NCBI GenBank assembly: GCA_031274925.1 | Contig: JAISPL010000006.1 | Span: forward strand, 62,001-126,000 | Direction of reading: 5' to 3' | DNA length: 64,000 nucleotides | Origin: Syntrophobacterales bacterium | Lineage (GTDB): Bacteria > Desulfobacterota > Syntrophorhabdia > Syntrophorhabdales > Syntrophorhabdaceae | Part shown: positions 56,222 to 64,000 of the stretch, in pieces | How the letters are laid out: each line of letters opens with the position of its first letter | Numbering within the stretch: the stretch's first letter is position 1 | Position numbers and translations under genes: made by a program | Notes under the pieces: model-generated | Databases searched by the model: none | What the model was told of the DNA's origin: nothing | What the model saw: the letters and a program-made list of their open reading frames with translations, nothing else

Positions 56222-56460
56222 GCCGTTATTTCGTGCCTCAACCTGGTTAAACACCGGACAAGGCGGGAATCCAGGAGATCATAGGCCATTGAGCTAAACT
56301 AAAAGATTCCTGGCCTGTCCTTGATACCTTTACCGGGGCCAAGCACGAAATGACGGCGGAGAAACTAACCAAAGCTGCTCTGGCTCTAAGCACATCTGAC
56401 TTTGTCTGCTTAGATCTTTCTCCGCCGCCATAAATTCCATGTAGCCTCTCGCATGGAATT
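56222..56460. repeat. Compound palindromic element in the dsbC/isochorismatase interval
   Basis: Several nested inverted repeats occur. The outer pair is 56222-56236 with 56343-56357 (15 positions, one G-U wobble). Within it are ccagga/tcctgg (56271-56276 with 56308-56313) and ggac/gtcc. An overlapping second hairpin uses cggcggagaa/ttctccgccg (56354-56363 with 56418-56427) and, inside it, ctaagca/tgcttag (56386-56392 with 56407-56413). A third is aattccatg/catggaatt (56433-56441 with 56452-56460). The gggaatccagga core resembles common dispersed palindromic repeats. No coding sequence is present. Confidence 0.75.
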
Positions 56461-56496
56461 GCACTGTGCTATACTCTCTTTATCCGGAGGTGCCCT

Positions 56497-57054
56497 ATGG
56501 GCAATACATTCGATCAGAAAAAGATGATCACCCGTGATGACTGTCTCCTCGTCATCATCGACGCCCAAGAGAAACTCATGCCCGCCCTATCCCACGGGGA
56601 TGAAATTACCGCCAATCTGGTTCGCCTGGCGCAATTCTCGCGGATCATTGGTTTCCCTGTAATTGTGACCGAGCAAGAGAAGCTCGGGGCCACATTGACT
56701 GTCATAAAAGACCATCTGTCCGGCTTGGAACCGGTGAAGAAGGTCCATTTCAACTGCTTCTCTTCCCATGATTTCAACGACCGTATCCTCGCCTCCGGCA
56801 GAAAGACGATTATCCTTGCAGGCGCCGAGGCCCACATCTGCGTGGCCCAGACGGCCCTCGGAGCGCCGGCCGGGTACACGGTCCATGTGGCCGCCGATGC
56901 CATATCTTCCCGCACGGTCCAAAACAGAGAGATCGCCCTAAGAAGGATGCTCCACGCCGGATGTGTTATCACTTCCACTGAGATGTTCATGTACGAAATC
57001 CTTCGAAAAGCCGGGACGGACGAATTCAAAGCTGTCCTTCCTCTCGTCAAGTAG
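56497..57054 (+). CDS. Isochorismatase-family hydrolase (YcaC-like)
   Basis: The 185-residue cysteine hydrolase has the family triad. The aspartate is in LLVIIDAQEKLMPAL (D22), the lysine in VKKVHFNCFSS, and the nucleophile cysteine in AEAHICVAQTALGA. The family includes nicotinamidases, isochorismatases and YcaC proteins of unclear substrate; no residue points to a particular one. The ribosome binding site CCGGAGG stands well before the ATG. It is preceded by the palindromic element and followed by 220 bases of intergenic DNA. Confidence 0.88.
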   Translation: MGNTFDQKKMITRDDCLLVIIDAQEKLMPALSHGDEITANLVRLAQFSRIIGFPVIVTEQEKLGATLTVIKDHLSGLEPVKKVHFNCFSSHDFNDRILASGRKTIILAGAEAHICVAQTALGAPAGYTVHVAADAISSRTVQNREIALRRMLHAGCVITSTEMFMYEILRKAGTDEFKAVLPLVK

Positions 57055-57272
57055 GGGTCCATGGAGGGGCACACGCTTCGGCGTGCCCGTCTTAAGAGGC
57101 TGGCTTTGAAGCCCTGCCACAATGCTTAGGCGGTAAATTTCAAAGACTGGCTACGGGTCCTTTACTCCTGAATAGCGTTTTCTTTGATCCTGGCAGCATC
57201 AGGTTTCCTATCGTTATCACTGCCATATTTATTAGGTTCATGATGGCCTGGTTTGCGTTGAGCGATACTCTC

Positions 57273-57698
57273 TTATTCCGACATGTCGGGACGGAATGAG
57301 CGGGACTTTTTCTTGCGAGACTGTATATGCTTCAGTTCCAAGACTTTCTCTTTAGCCCTTTTCGACCGCTTCCGCTTCTGCCTCCGAATCTTTTCAATCT
57401 TCCTCTGTTCCTCGCTCTCTCTTCCAAGAATCAATTCTTCAATCTTTTGGACGAGAATACGCCGCGCAAGAAACCGATTCATGGCCTGTGACCGCTCCTG
57501 CTGGCATTTCACCTCAATACCCGTGGGGAGGTGCTTCAGATACACACACGTGGCGACTTTATTGACGTTCTGGCCTCCAGGCCCGCCGGACCGGATAAAC
57601 TGCTCCTCTATATCCGACTCCATGATCTCAAGGCGTTCCATCCTTTCCTGTAAGGCATTGACTTTTTGGAGACTTACGTTGAACCGCGATGTACGCAT
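57273..57698 (-). CDS. Stand-alone GGQ-domain release-factor-like protein
   Basis: The 141-residue protein has only the catalytic domain of class I release factors. [32 protein letters not shown] contains the GGQ that triggers peptidyl-tRNA hydrolysis (segment spans residues 38-69 from the chosen start). A long basic C-terminal tail ([16 protein letters not shown]) follows, as in ArfB/YaeJ-type ribosome-rescue factors. It lacks stop-codon recognition domains. The start at 57698 is chosen because GAAAGG lies 8 bases upstream. It is the second gene after the alpha/beta hydrolase on the same strand. Confidence 0.87.
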   Translation of the reverse strand: MRTSRFNVSLQKVNALQERMERLEIMESDIEEQFIRSGGPGGQNVNKVATCVYLKHLPTGIEVKCQQERSQAMNRFLARRILVQKIEELILGRESEEQRKIEKIRRQKRKRSKRAKEKVLELKHIQSRKKKSRSFRPDMSE

Positions 57699-57705
57699 GG
57701 ACCTT

Positions 57706-58452
57706 TCATTCTCCTGACTTGGCAGACCAGTTGCGTACAAATCCCTCAATGGCTTTGTTAAACTCAACGGGTCTTTCGAGCATGATCATATGCCCTATAC
57801 CTTCAATAAGTTCTATCCTTGAGCCTTTTATCTGACTGCAAATATATTCTGAGTACTTAGGAGGTGTCATGAGGTCGGACCCAGCGCAGACGGCGAGGGT
57901 GGGGATTTTGATCTCTCTAACCGAATCCATTACATCGAAATGATTGCACGCATAATAATCATTGTAGATAGTGCGGGCATCGCATTTCATCATCTCCCTG
58001 AAACCGCCTTCTTTCATTTCAGCGGGCGTGTTCCTTCCGAACGCGACCTCCGTAACGAGTTTAAGTGTACCTTCTTTATCCTTTAACACGCCGTCCAGGA
58101 AATCGGGCATCACCTTGAGGCGGGCCCCGGTACCTACGAGGATCAAGCCTTTTACCGACTCCGGATGGGTGAGCGCAAGAGAGAGCGCGATGGCACCTCC
58201 CATAGAATGTCCCACAATGAACGGTTTCTCGATATTCAGGGAATGGAGCGTTTCAATGATGGCGTCCCTCATATCTTCAATCTTGCTCAGAGAGGGACCG
58301 GGAGATCCACCATGGCCGGGCAGGTCGACAAAGATGACCTCCATCAATTTCTGCAACTCCTTCTGAAAATACCACGCACTCAAGCTTCCTCCTGCTCCGT
58401 GGATAAACAAACAAGGTTCTGCTGACCCGTACTTTTTTACATTAAGACTCAT
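57706..58452 (-). CDS. Alpha/beta-hydrolase fold esterase
   Basis: The 248-residue protein has the oxyanion region [13 protein letters not shown], a nucleophile elbow [14 protein letters not shown], a likely acid residue in [13 protein letters not shown], and the catalytic histidine in [13 protein letters not shown]. It resembles BioH-type or general carboxylesterases, with no sign of a specific substrate. The start at 58452 (MSLNVKKYG) is chosen because GGGAGGGG precedes it; the frame runs 4 codons further. It is transcribed away from the small lipoprotein gene and is followed 7 bases on by the release-factor-like gene. Confidence 0.88.
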   Translation of the reverse strand: MSLNVKKYGSAEPCLFIHGAGGSLSAWYFQKELQKLMEVIFVDLPGHGGSPGPSLSKIEDMRDAIIETLHSLNIEKPFIVGHSMGGAIALSLALTHPESVKGLILVGTGARLKVMPDFLDGVLKDKEGTLKLVTEVAFGRNTPAEMKEGGFREMMKCDARTIYNDYYACNHFDVMDSVREIKIPTLAVCAGSDLMTPPKYSEYICSQIKGSRIELIEGIGHMIMLERPVEFNKAIEGFVRNWSAKSGE

Positions 58453-58471
58453 GGCCCCTCCCAAAGATATA

Positions 58472-58498
58472 TTGAAAAGCCTTATATGAAATTATAAT
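58472..58498 (+). promoter_or_regulatory. Possible promoter before the small lipoprotein gene
   Basis: TTGAAA at 58472-58477 and TATAAT at 58493-58498 are 15 bases apart. The TATAAT ends only 8 bases before the ATG of the lipoprotein gene, which would give an almost leaderless transcript, and no ribosome binding site is visible. Confidence 0.35.
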
Positions 58499-58506
58499 AT
58501 GATGCT

Positions 58507-58782
58507 ATGAAATTTTTTACAATATTCCTTATCATTTTTTGCCTTGCCTCGTGTACGAGACCGATTGAAGTCCCTCCTAAACCAAAGACGGCGGAAGGAG
58601 GAGAAGCCTCCGAACAATACAGGAAAGAGATGGAGGAGATACGGAAGAGTCTTAGGGGTGATCTGAAAATCAAGCTGAAAAGAGACGGGAAAGGCGCTTA
58701 CATGTGGGAAATAACAGGAAAAGATACCCAAGAGGTCCTCAAGGCAAACGAAATACTGAGGAAAAAACTCGGCGACGGCTAA
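58507..58782 (+). CDS. Small lipoprotein
   Basis: The 91-residue protein has a short signal peptide and lipobox LASC (residues 13-16). A Pro-rich linker (RPIEVPPKPKTAEGGEA) and a helical Lys/Glu-rich body follow. No known domain was recognised. It begins 54 bases from the divergently read alpha/beta-hydrolase gene. A probable terminator follows at 58873-58898. Confidence 0.8.
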   Translation: MKFFTIFLIIFCLASCTRPIEVPPKPKTAEGGEASEQYRKEMEEIRKSLRGDLKIKLKRDGKGAYMWEITGKDTQEVLKANEILRKKLGDG

Positions 58783-58872
58783 TAACCTCTGCAGACGGCC
58801 GCAAGCGACTCTTCCGGTCGTCCCGGCCTGCACCTTAAGTAAGGGTATATTCCAGGCTGCTTCCTGCCTCGG

Positions 58873-58898
58873 ACGGTCCTGTTTTTCGGCCGTTTTTA
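58873..58898 (+). terminator. Probable terminator after the small lipoprotein gene
   Basis: The stem acggtc/ggccgt (58873-58878 with 58888-58893, one G-U pair), with a 9-base loop, is followed by a T run (tttttaca). Confidence 0.55.
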
Positions 58899-58986
58899 CA
58901 TGATTCCCACTTTAAAAAAAAATCTTTTTGCATTAATATATTAAGATATGGTAGGCAAAACTCCAAGAGGCGGGAAATCCAGGACT

Positions 58987-59250
58987 ATGAAATATGAATA
59001 TACGACCAAGACCTGTTTCGCAGAGAGGCTGGAAGAAAGCGGGGCCAACCGCCTGCCCTCTCAAGAAGATCATATTTGCATGCAGGCCGGAGGGAACCTG
59101 CGAGGTCCGCGGCATAGGAGCAAAACAATATGGAGGAACCCTTCTTCTCTGTTCAATGAAGCGAGGCACGAGGGCTGGGAACTGGTCCAACTCTTTTCAC
59201 CCAGCGCGGCGGGGATCGTCAGCTTCTGGGAACAGTTCATGAGGGGATAA
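58987..59250 (+). CDS. DUF4177-like small protein
   Basis: The start MKYEYTTKTCF and the end EARHEGWELVQLFSPSAAGIVSFW match the pattern of DUF4177 proteins (MKYEYKTV ... GxEGWELV ... FxR). Function is unknown for that family. The 87-residue length is normal for the group. The middle part (residues 22-52) is rich in Arg and Gly and does not look conserved. The start at 58987 is chosen because CCAGGA lies just upstream; the frame runs 13 codons further. The gene is followed closely by hsp20. Confidence 0.65.
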   Translation: MKYEYTTKTCFAERLEESGANRLPSQEDHICMQAGGNLRGPRHRSKTIWRNPSSLFNEARHEGWELVQLFSPSAAGIVSFWEQFMRG

Positions 59251-59289
59251 ATCTGTCGTTACGATAACTATTCTAAGGGGGTGTTCTGC

Positions 59290-59739
59290 ATGGCAATGAT
59301 ACCGTGGAGGCCTTTATGGGATACAAGGTTTCCTTCCCTGAGCGACGAAATGGATAAGATGTTTGAGGAGTTCTTTGAAAAGGTGAGATTCCCGTCCCCA
59401 GAGGAACGTTCCTGGGTCCTTCCCCTTGATGTCTATGAAACGAAAAAAGAAGTGATTGTAACAGTCGATGTTCCTGGTGTCGACCCTAAAAAGGTGGCAA
59501 TATCTATTATCGACGACAGTCTCACAATCAAAGGCGAACGGGAAAAGGACCCCGATCTTAAAGATGAGGAACTTTGCAGAGCAGAGAGAAAATTCGGTAT
59601 GTTCCAAAGAATAATTCAAATACCCGCTGAAGTTTCAGCGGATACGGCAAAGGCTTCGTACACCAATGGAGTTCTGAAAATCGTAATGCCGAAGACCGAG
59701 AAGAATGCGCCGAAAGAAGTAAAGGTGGACATCCTGTAA
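59290..59739 (+). CDS. Small heat-shock protein Hsp20
   Basis: This alpha-crystallin-type chaperone holds unfolded proteins. The 149-residue protein has LPLDVYETKKEVIVTVDVPGVDPKKVAISI as the start of the alpha-crystallin domain, DDSLTIKGERE, and SYTNGVLKIVMPKTE near the end. The C-terminus lacks a clear IxI motif. The N-terminus IPWRPLWD is as in other bacterial Hsp20 proteins. The start at 59290 is chosen for the AAGGGGG upstream. The nifU-like gene lies 144 bases downstream. Confidence 0.92.
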   Translation: MAMIPWRPLWDTRFPSLSDEMDKMFEEFFEKVRFPSPEERSWVLPLDVYETKKEVIVTVDVPGVDPKKVAISIIDDSLTIKGEREKDPDLKDEELCRAERKFGMFQRIIQIPAEVSADTAKASYTNGVLKIVMPKTEKNAPKEVKVDIL

Positions 59740-59883
59740 TAATACAGCCCTTTAAGATCCGGTCGTGACGGGAAAACACCCTCGCAGTCAAAATGGGAAT
59801 GGCCACGGGATTGGGTCACAGTCCGGATACGAAGTTGTAGAATCATTCGAGTTCCCTGGAACTCAACACAAGGAGGAAAGTCA

Positions 59884-60102
59884 ATGAAAGAAAAAGTGGA
59901 AGAGGCTATCGGCAAGATTCGACCGTTCTTGCAGAGAGACGGAGGTGATATTGAGCTTGTGGACGTTACCGAAGGCATCGTAAAAGTCCGTTTGAAAGGC
60001 GCGTGCGGCACCTGTCCCATGAGCATGATGACCCTAAAGATGGGCGTGGAAAAGACACTGAAGCAAGATATCCCCGAAGTCAAAGAGGTTGTTGCGGTAT
60101 AA
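59884..60102 (+). CDS. NifU-like iron-sulfur scaffold protein
   Basis: The 72-residue protein is the NifU C-terminal (NFU) domain alone: [24 protein letters not shown] (in part) with the cluster-binding CGTC in [17 protein letters not shown]. It can hold and transfer a 4Fe-4S cluster. The ribosome binding site AAGGAGGAAAG is strong. A small Cys/Lys-rich protein is encoded 50 bases downstream. Confidence 0.93.
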   Translation: MKEKVEEAIGKIRPFLQRDGGDIELVDVTEGIVKVRLKGACGTCPMSMMTLKMGVEKTLKQDIPEVKEVVAV

Positions 60103-60151
60103 GACCGCTTATGGCCTGAACCCTTCGGGTGAAAAATAAGGAGGTGGAATT

Positions 60152-60244
60152 ATGGCTTGTGGCACAAAAGGAGGCTGTGCAACACCAAAGAAGGCTACAA
60201 AAAAGACTGAAACAAAAAAAGATGAGAAAAAGACCAAGAAATAG
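60152..60244 (+). CDS. Tiny Cys/Lys-rich protein (30 residues)
   Basis: A strong ribosome binding site (AAGGAGGTGG) lies 6 bases before an ATG that encodes a 30-residue protein. The N-terminus has two cysteines in MACGTKGGCATPKK, and the rest is a lysine-rich tail. It follows the NifU-like gene after 50 bases and probably shares its transcript. I recognise no domain; metal or nucleic-acid binding is only a guess. The ribosome binding site and clean end make it more than noise. Confidence 0.55.
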   Translation: MACGTKGGCATPKKATKKTETKKDEKKTKK

Positions 60245-60349
60245 AGGCCAGGGGGATGACGCCCCCCTATCTCTCGCGCCCGCCATCTGTGGATCCGCTC
60301 CAGATTCATAGTGTACCTGTAGTAAAATTTGAAAAGGATAAGAAATACC

Positions 60350-61660
60350 ATGATGGAAGATAAAGACCGTGCAGTTTCACTTCTCAGACAGTTCCTTCGG
60401 ATAGACACCACAAACCCGCCTGGCAACGAAGAGGAAGCGGTCCTTTTCCTTGAAGGAATCTTGAGCGAAGCGGGAATACGATCCGAAATCTATAAGGCGG
60501 CTCCAAGGAGAGCCAACCTTATGGCTCGGATAAAGGGGAAGAAAAACGGAAAGCCAATCGTGCTGCTCAGTCACGTGGATGTGGTCCCGGCCAAGGCTGA
60601 AGAATGGGATTTCGATCCTTTTGGCGGAGAGATAAAGGACGGATTTATATACGGACGCGGAGCGATCGACATGAAATCCCAGACTATCTGTCATCTTCTG
60701 GCGTTCATGAATCTTCTCGGCGAGGGCATCACCCCGGAGCAAGACATTCTTTTTCTGGCCACCGGAGACGAGGAAGTAGGCGGGAAGTTCGGTGTTGAGT
60801 ACATGGTGAAACATGTCGAAGAATTGAGGCAAGCCTCATTCGTGTTAAGCGAAGGCGGATGGATCACCAAGGAAGGAGGAGTGCGTCACGCCCAGATCTC
60901 GGTCACCGAAAAGAATCTTGCCCAGTTTTTCATCAGAGCTAACGGGACGGGTGGGCACGGTTCCCGACCTTTCAAGGACAATGCAAACGAGAAGATTATA
61001 AATACAGCTAAGAAAATTGCGGCCCATAAGTGGCCATTCAAATCCACCAAGACTGTAAGCACCTATTTCAACGGTGTTTTTAAAGGGTTCAAAGGGGATG
61101 GATTTGTTTTCGATAATCTGAAAGATACGCTGAAACACAAGAAATTCAGAGAGTTTGTGGAAGATAATCCCGTCTATAACGCCCTACTCAGGAATACGGT
61201 CACCCTCACAGTGCTCCGGGGCGGCGAAAAGGTCAATGTAATACCCACGGAATCGAGCGCTTTTTTCGATGCACGGTTGTTACCCGGAGAAAATTATAAC
61301 CAGTTCATGAAAAAAATTGGTAATCTCGCAGGGAAAGAGGTGGAAGTGGTACCCATAAGCGGAGGCAGCAAAGAACCTGCTCCGTCAGGATACAACACAC
61401 CATATTTCAGGAGCCTCATCAAAGCGGTAAGCAAAATAGATGGTCTCCTCCCCGTGCTTCCCTTTATTACGTCCGGCGCTACGGACCTGCGATATTTCAG
61501 AGAGTTAGGATCTTTTGCCTATGGTTTCTTCCCTGTCGTCCTGCCCAGAGAAGAAGAGCTCCGGATGCACGGGGTGAACGAGCGAATATCGATTGCCGGT
61601 CTACTGGAAGGAATGGAGGGCATGAAAAATATTGTCAAGGAATTAGCTAAAATTAAGTGA
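60350..61660 (+). CDS. M20-family metallopeptidase / deacylase
   Basis: The 436-residue protein belongs to the M20 zinc peptidase group (ArgE/DapE/carboxypeptidase-like). Visible metal and catalytic sites are LLSHVDVVP (first histidine), GRGAIDMK (bridging aspartate), TGDEEVGGKFG (catalytic glutamate and ligand), EGG, and the final histidine in LRMHGVNERI. The dimerisation domain lies between, starting near GTGGHGSRP. The substrate is an N-acyl amino acid or peptide, not further defined. The start at 60350 is chosen because AAGGA lies 11 bases upstream; the frame is open to 60329. Confidence 0.9.
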   Translation: MMEDKDRAVSLLRQFLRIDTTNPPGNEEEAVLFLEGILSEAGIRSEIYKAAPRRANLMARIKGKKNGKPIVLLSHVDVVPAKAEEWDFDPFGGEIKDGFIYGRGAIDMKSQTICHLLAFMNLLGEGITPEQDILFLATGDEEVGGKFGVEYMVKHVEELRQASFVLSEGGWITKEGGVRHAQISVTEKNLAQFFIRANGTGGHGSRPFKDNANEKIINTAKKIAAHKWPFKSTKTVSTYFNGVFKGFKGDGFVFDNLKDTLKHKKFREFVEDNPVYNALLRNTVTLTVLRGGEKVNVIPTESSAFFDARLLPGENYNQFMKKIGNLAGKEVEVVPISGGSKEPAPSGYNTPYFRSLIKAVSKIDGLLPVLPFITSGATDLRYFRELGSFAYGFFPVVLPREEELRMHGVNERISIAGLLEGMEGMKNIVKELAKIK

Positions 61661-62024
61661 TGGTGAAAAGTGAATGGCAAATAGCTCAAAATCGAAAAAA
61701 CAGGATTTGCTATGGACCGACAACTGCCAGTTCGCTGCTTTTTCCGCACTTTGCGCTTTTCTATTCACTAACGACCATTCTTTATTCTTGTCTCTATGTG
61801 TACAAAAAGTAACACCGAAGTTAATATGAACCAAGTTGAACCAGTCTTAAACCTCTTGACAAGTTCTATTTTTCAGGAGAAAATAAAGTGAATTAATTAA
61901 CAAACTGTAAAGGTAACATGTTGCAGGAAAAAGAGGCGCTGCATCGTGTTATCAAAAAAATTAGCGAGGAGGTGAATCGTTTTTTTGCCACAAAAATTTA
62001 GGGCATATGCCATATGGGGGTTTT
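61661..62024. other. Intergenic stretch before the second iorA
   Basis: About 360 bases without a gene. It contains the likely promoter region of iorA-iorB, which I cannot define. The G-run ggggg immediately before the iorA ATG acts as ribosome binding site. Confidence 0.4.
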
Positions 62025-63827
62025 ATGAAAGAAATAATGCAGGGAAACAGCGCGATTGCAAGAGGTGCCTGGGAAGCTGGAGTGACGGTCGCTGCTGCAT
62101 ACCCCGGGACACCTAGCAGTGAAATCCTTAAGGAGATTGCCGACAACTACCCGGAAATTTATGCTGAATGGGCGCCTAACGAAAAAGTGTCCGTCGAGGT
62201 AGCAAGCGGCGCCGCGATTGCTGGCGCACGGTGTATGGCGTCAATGAAGCATGTTGGTATGAACGTCGCCGCCGACCCGTTCATGACACTGGCTTACACT
62301 GGTATAAAAGGTGGATTCGTCATTGTCATCGCCGATGATCCGAATGTACATAGCTCTCAGAACGAGCAGGACAGCAGGAACTGGGCGCGTTTTGCAAAGG
62401 TTCCCATGCTGGAGCCTGGTGACGCCCAGGAATGTAAGGACTTTACCAAGATAGGTTATGAGATCAGCGAGAAGTTTGATACACCGGTAATCCTTAGAAC
62501 CGAGACAAGGGTTGCCCATTCCGACTCTCCTGTCGAGCTTGAGAACAGAGTGGAATCGAAAATTCCTCTGGGACTTGATCCGAAGCAGGCGCCCAAGTAC
62601 GTCATGGTTCCGTTCAATGTACGGGAGCGGCGCAAAGTCGTTGAGGACAGAATGGAGAAACTCTCCGCCTACGCGGATGAATTCAAGTATAACGTAATGG
62701 AGATCAACGACCCGAACATAGGGGTAATCACAAGCGGCGTTTCCTACCTCTATACCAAGGACGTATTTCCTAACTATTCATACCTTAAACTCGGAATGGT
62801 CTGGCCTCTCCCCAAAAAGATGATCGCCGATTTCTACAAAAAGGTTAAGAAAGTGATCATCGTAGAGGAGCTTGACCCCTTCCTCGAAACAGAGATAAAG
62901 GCTCTTGGGTATAAAGTGTGGCACGGCAAAGATGTTATTCCAAATATGTATGAGCTGGACCCCATGATCGTTGAAAAATCCCTCTTGGGCAAGAAGTACA
63001 AAGCATCCAAACCGAGGATCGCGGCTGGAGACCTGCCGAGAAGGCCGCCGAACATGTGCGCAGGCTGTTCCCACAGGCCCATGTTCTATGCCCTTAAGAA
63101 GTTGGGCGCCTTCGTATTTGGTGACATCGGCTGCTATACCCTCGCCACTGCTCCTCCTCTGCAAGCGCTCCATACCACGGTGTGCATGGGGGCTGGCGTA
63201 GGTGAAGCGCACGGCGCAATAAAGGCCATGGGGAAAGAGGGCCTTGGCAAGATAGTTGCCGTGCTCGGTGACTCCACATTCCTCCACTCAGGAGTAACCC
63301 CGCTTATGGACGTGGTCTATAACAAGGGCGCATCCACTACCATCGTCCTCGATAACAGGATCACAGGTATGACGGGACACCAGGAACATCCGGGAACAGG
63401 CTTCACGGTCCGTCAGGAACCAACCAATATGATCGACTATGAAACCTTGGGTAAGGCGGTCGGCGTAAAACACATAAGAAAGATTGATCCCTATAACATC
63501 AAGGAGACAATGAAGGTCGTGAAAGAGGAGATGGACAGGGACGCTCCGTCGCTCATCCTCTGCGTAGACTCTCCATGCGTCATGCTGAAAAGAGAGAAAA
63601 GGAAATTCCAGGCTGCCACCTACACCATTGACACTGACAAGTGCCGCGGCTGCAAGGTATGCCTCGACATTGGCTGCCCTGCCATAAGCTGGCAGGAAGG
63701 AGCTGGTGCCACAGTAGACGGCCACAAGAGAAAAGGGACCGTATTCATCAACAAAGATCAGTGCGCAGGTTGCGAGGTATGTGCTCAGGTATGTAAATTC
63801 GAAGCCATCGTACCGGGCGCGAAGTGA
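62025..63827 (+). CDS. iorA: Indolepyruvate:ferredoxin oxidoreductase alpha subunit, second copy
   Basis: This 600-residue paralogue has the same architecture as the copy at 40-41.7 kb. The N-terminus has AAAYPGTPSSEILKEI, the linker CAGCSHRPMFYAL, and the TPP region GDIGCYTLA and GDSTFLHSGVTPLMDVV. At the C-terminus the clusters are CRGCKVCLDIGCP and CAGCEVCAQVCKFEAI. It is followed after 11 bases by iorB, so it is the complete enzyme. In syntrophic or fermentative bacteria, IOR can oxidise aryl pyruvates to make ATP via the acyl-CoA, or run in reverse. I chose the ATG at 62025 with TGGGGG before it; 62007 is also in frame. Confidence 0.95.
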   Translation: MKEIMQGNSAIARGAWEAGVTVAAAYPGTPSSEILKEIADNYPEIYAEWAPNEKVSVEVASGAAIAGARCMASMKHVGMNVAADPFMTLAYTGIKGGFVIVIADDPNVHSSQNEQDSRNWARFAKVPMLEPGDAQECKDFTKIGYEISEKFDTPVILRTETRVAHSDSPVELENRVESKIPLGLDPKQAPKYVMVPFNVRERRKVVEDRMEKLSAYADEFKYNVMEINDPNIGVITSGVSYLYTKDVFPNYSYLKLGMVWPLPKKMIADFYKKVKKVIIVEELDPFLETEIKALGYKVWHGKDVIPNMYELDPMIVEKSLLGKKYKASKPRIAAGDLPRRPPNMCAGCSHRPMFYALKKLGAFVFGDIGCYTLATAPPLQALHTTVCMGAGVGEAHGAIKAMGKEGLGKIVAVLGDSTFLHSGVTPLMDVVYNKGASTTIVLDNRITGMTGHQEHPGTGFTVRQEPTNMIDYETLGKAVGVKHIRKIDPYNIKETMKVVKEEMDRDAPSLILCVDSPCVMLKREKRKFQAATYTIDTDKCRGCKVCLDIGCPAISWQEGAGATVDGHKRKGTVFINKDQCAGCEVCAQVCKFEAIVPGAK

Positions 63828-63838
63828 GGAGGTGTGTG

Positions 63839-64000
63839 ATGATAGACAATAATAAAGTGACCAATATATTTCTCTCCGGCGTAGGCGGTCAGGGTACGAT
63901 CCTCGCAAGCAACATACTCGCGGAAGTCTTCCTGAAAGCAGGCTACGATGTAAAGAAAAGCGAAGTTCACGGTATGGCCCAGAGGGGCGGGGATGTGACC
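63839..64000 (+). CDS. iorB: Indolepyruvate:ferredoxin oxidoreductase beta subunit (partial)
   Basis: The first 54 codons are in the window, starting at an ATG (63839) with GAGGAGG close before. They encode NIFLSGVGGQGTILASNILAE and KKSEVHGMAQRGGDV (segments), the start of the gamma-type domain of 2-oxoacid:ferredoxin oxidoreductases. This subunit pairs with IorA upstream. The gene continues beyond the right edge. Confidence 0.93.
   Translation, partial: MIDNNKVTNIFLSGVGGQGTILASNILAEVFLKAGYDVKKSEVHGMAQRGGDVT

Overview
The window looks like chromosomal DNA of an anaerobic Deltaproteobacteria/Desulfobacterota-type bacterium, possibly a syntroph. This is an inference from gene content and order, not from a database match. 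The supporting signs are the CarD, PIN-TRAM, IspD, IspF, GltX gene run, two indolepyruvate:ferredoxin oxidoreductase alpha subunits, a TRAP transporter, an NtrC-type two-component pair, GlyQ/GlyS followed by a phosphate-dikinase remnant, and the absence of any visible respiratory oxygen gene. Most of the window is housekeeping DNA. It is interrupted by stretches of 0.5 to 1.3 kb that hold decayed genes and repeats.

Layout. 1-7 kb, minus strand: cysC, cysD and a cysN/pseudo-APS-kinase fusion, a Wzx-type flippase and a sulfotransferase. Together these read as a PAPS-supply plus glycan-sulfation cluster. 7.5-17 kb, minus: uracil-DNA glycosylase, gatA, gatC, valS, a dGTPase-like HD protein, hflX and a NusG-like factor. 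17-22 kb, plus: an FMN-reductase-like protein, murI and a PriA homologue that has lost its helicase motifs. 22-29 kb, minus: NtrC-type regulator, histidine kinase, gltX, ispF, ispD, a PIN/TRAM protein and CarD. 29-33 kb: an IS1-type transposase remnant, a DEAD-box helicase and a decayed region. 33-35 kb: TRAP permease genes dctQM and two tRNA genes. 35-41.7 kb: a small exported protein, a class V aminotransferase, a HAD phosphatase, a lipoprotein and a first iorA. 41.8-46.3 kb: a glycosyltransferase, a broken RCC1-repeat gene, a structured leader, gmd and a GDP-fucose synthase with a large insertion. 46.5-51 kb, minus: der, an MFS transporter, a Nudix hydrolase and an HD protein. 51-56 kb, plus: glyQ, glyS, a ppdK remnant, queH, a DUF2905 protein and a DsbC-like protein. 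56.5-64 kb: an isochorismatase-type hydrolase, an alpha/beta hydrolase, a stand-alone GGQ release-factor-like protein, small proteins, Hsp20, a NifU-like protein, an M20 peptidase and iorA-iorB (iorB runs off the end).

Most unusual points: (1) a full-length PriA-like protein that keeps all eight zinc cysteines but lacks recognisable Walker A, Walker B and motif VI; (2) a degenerate APS-kinase domain fused to CysN beside a separate intact CysC whose conserved N-terminus has no ordinary start codon; (3) a multi-hairpin leader before gmd; (4) two decayed copies of one unidentified gene, 14 kb apart and on opposite strands; (5) a compound palindromic element near 56.3 kb; (6) a 30-residue Cys/Lys-rich protein with a strong ribosome binding site. 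I found no CRISPR array, prophage, rRNA or defence island.
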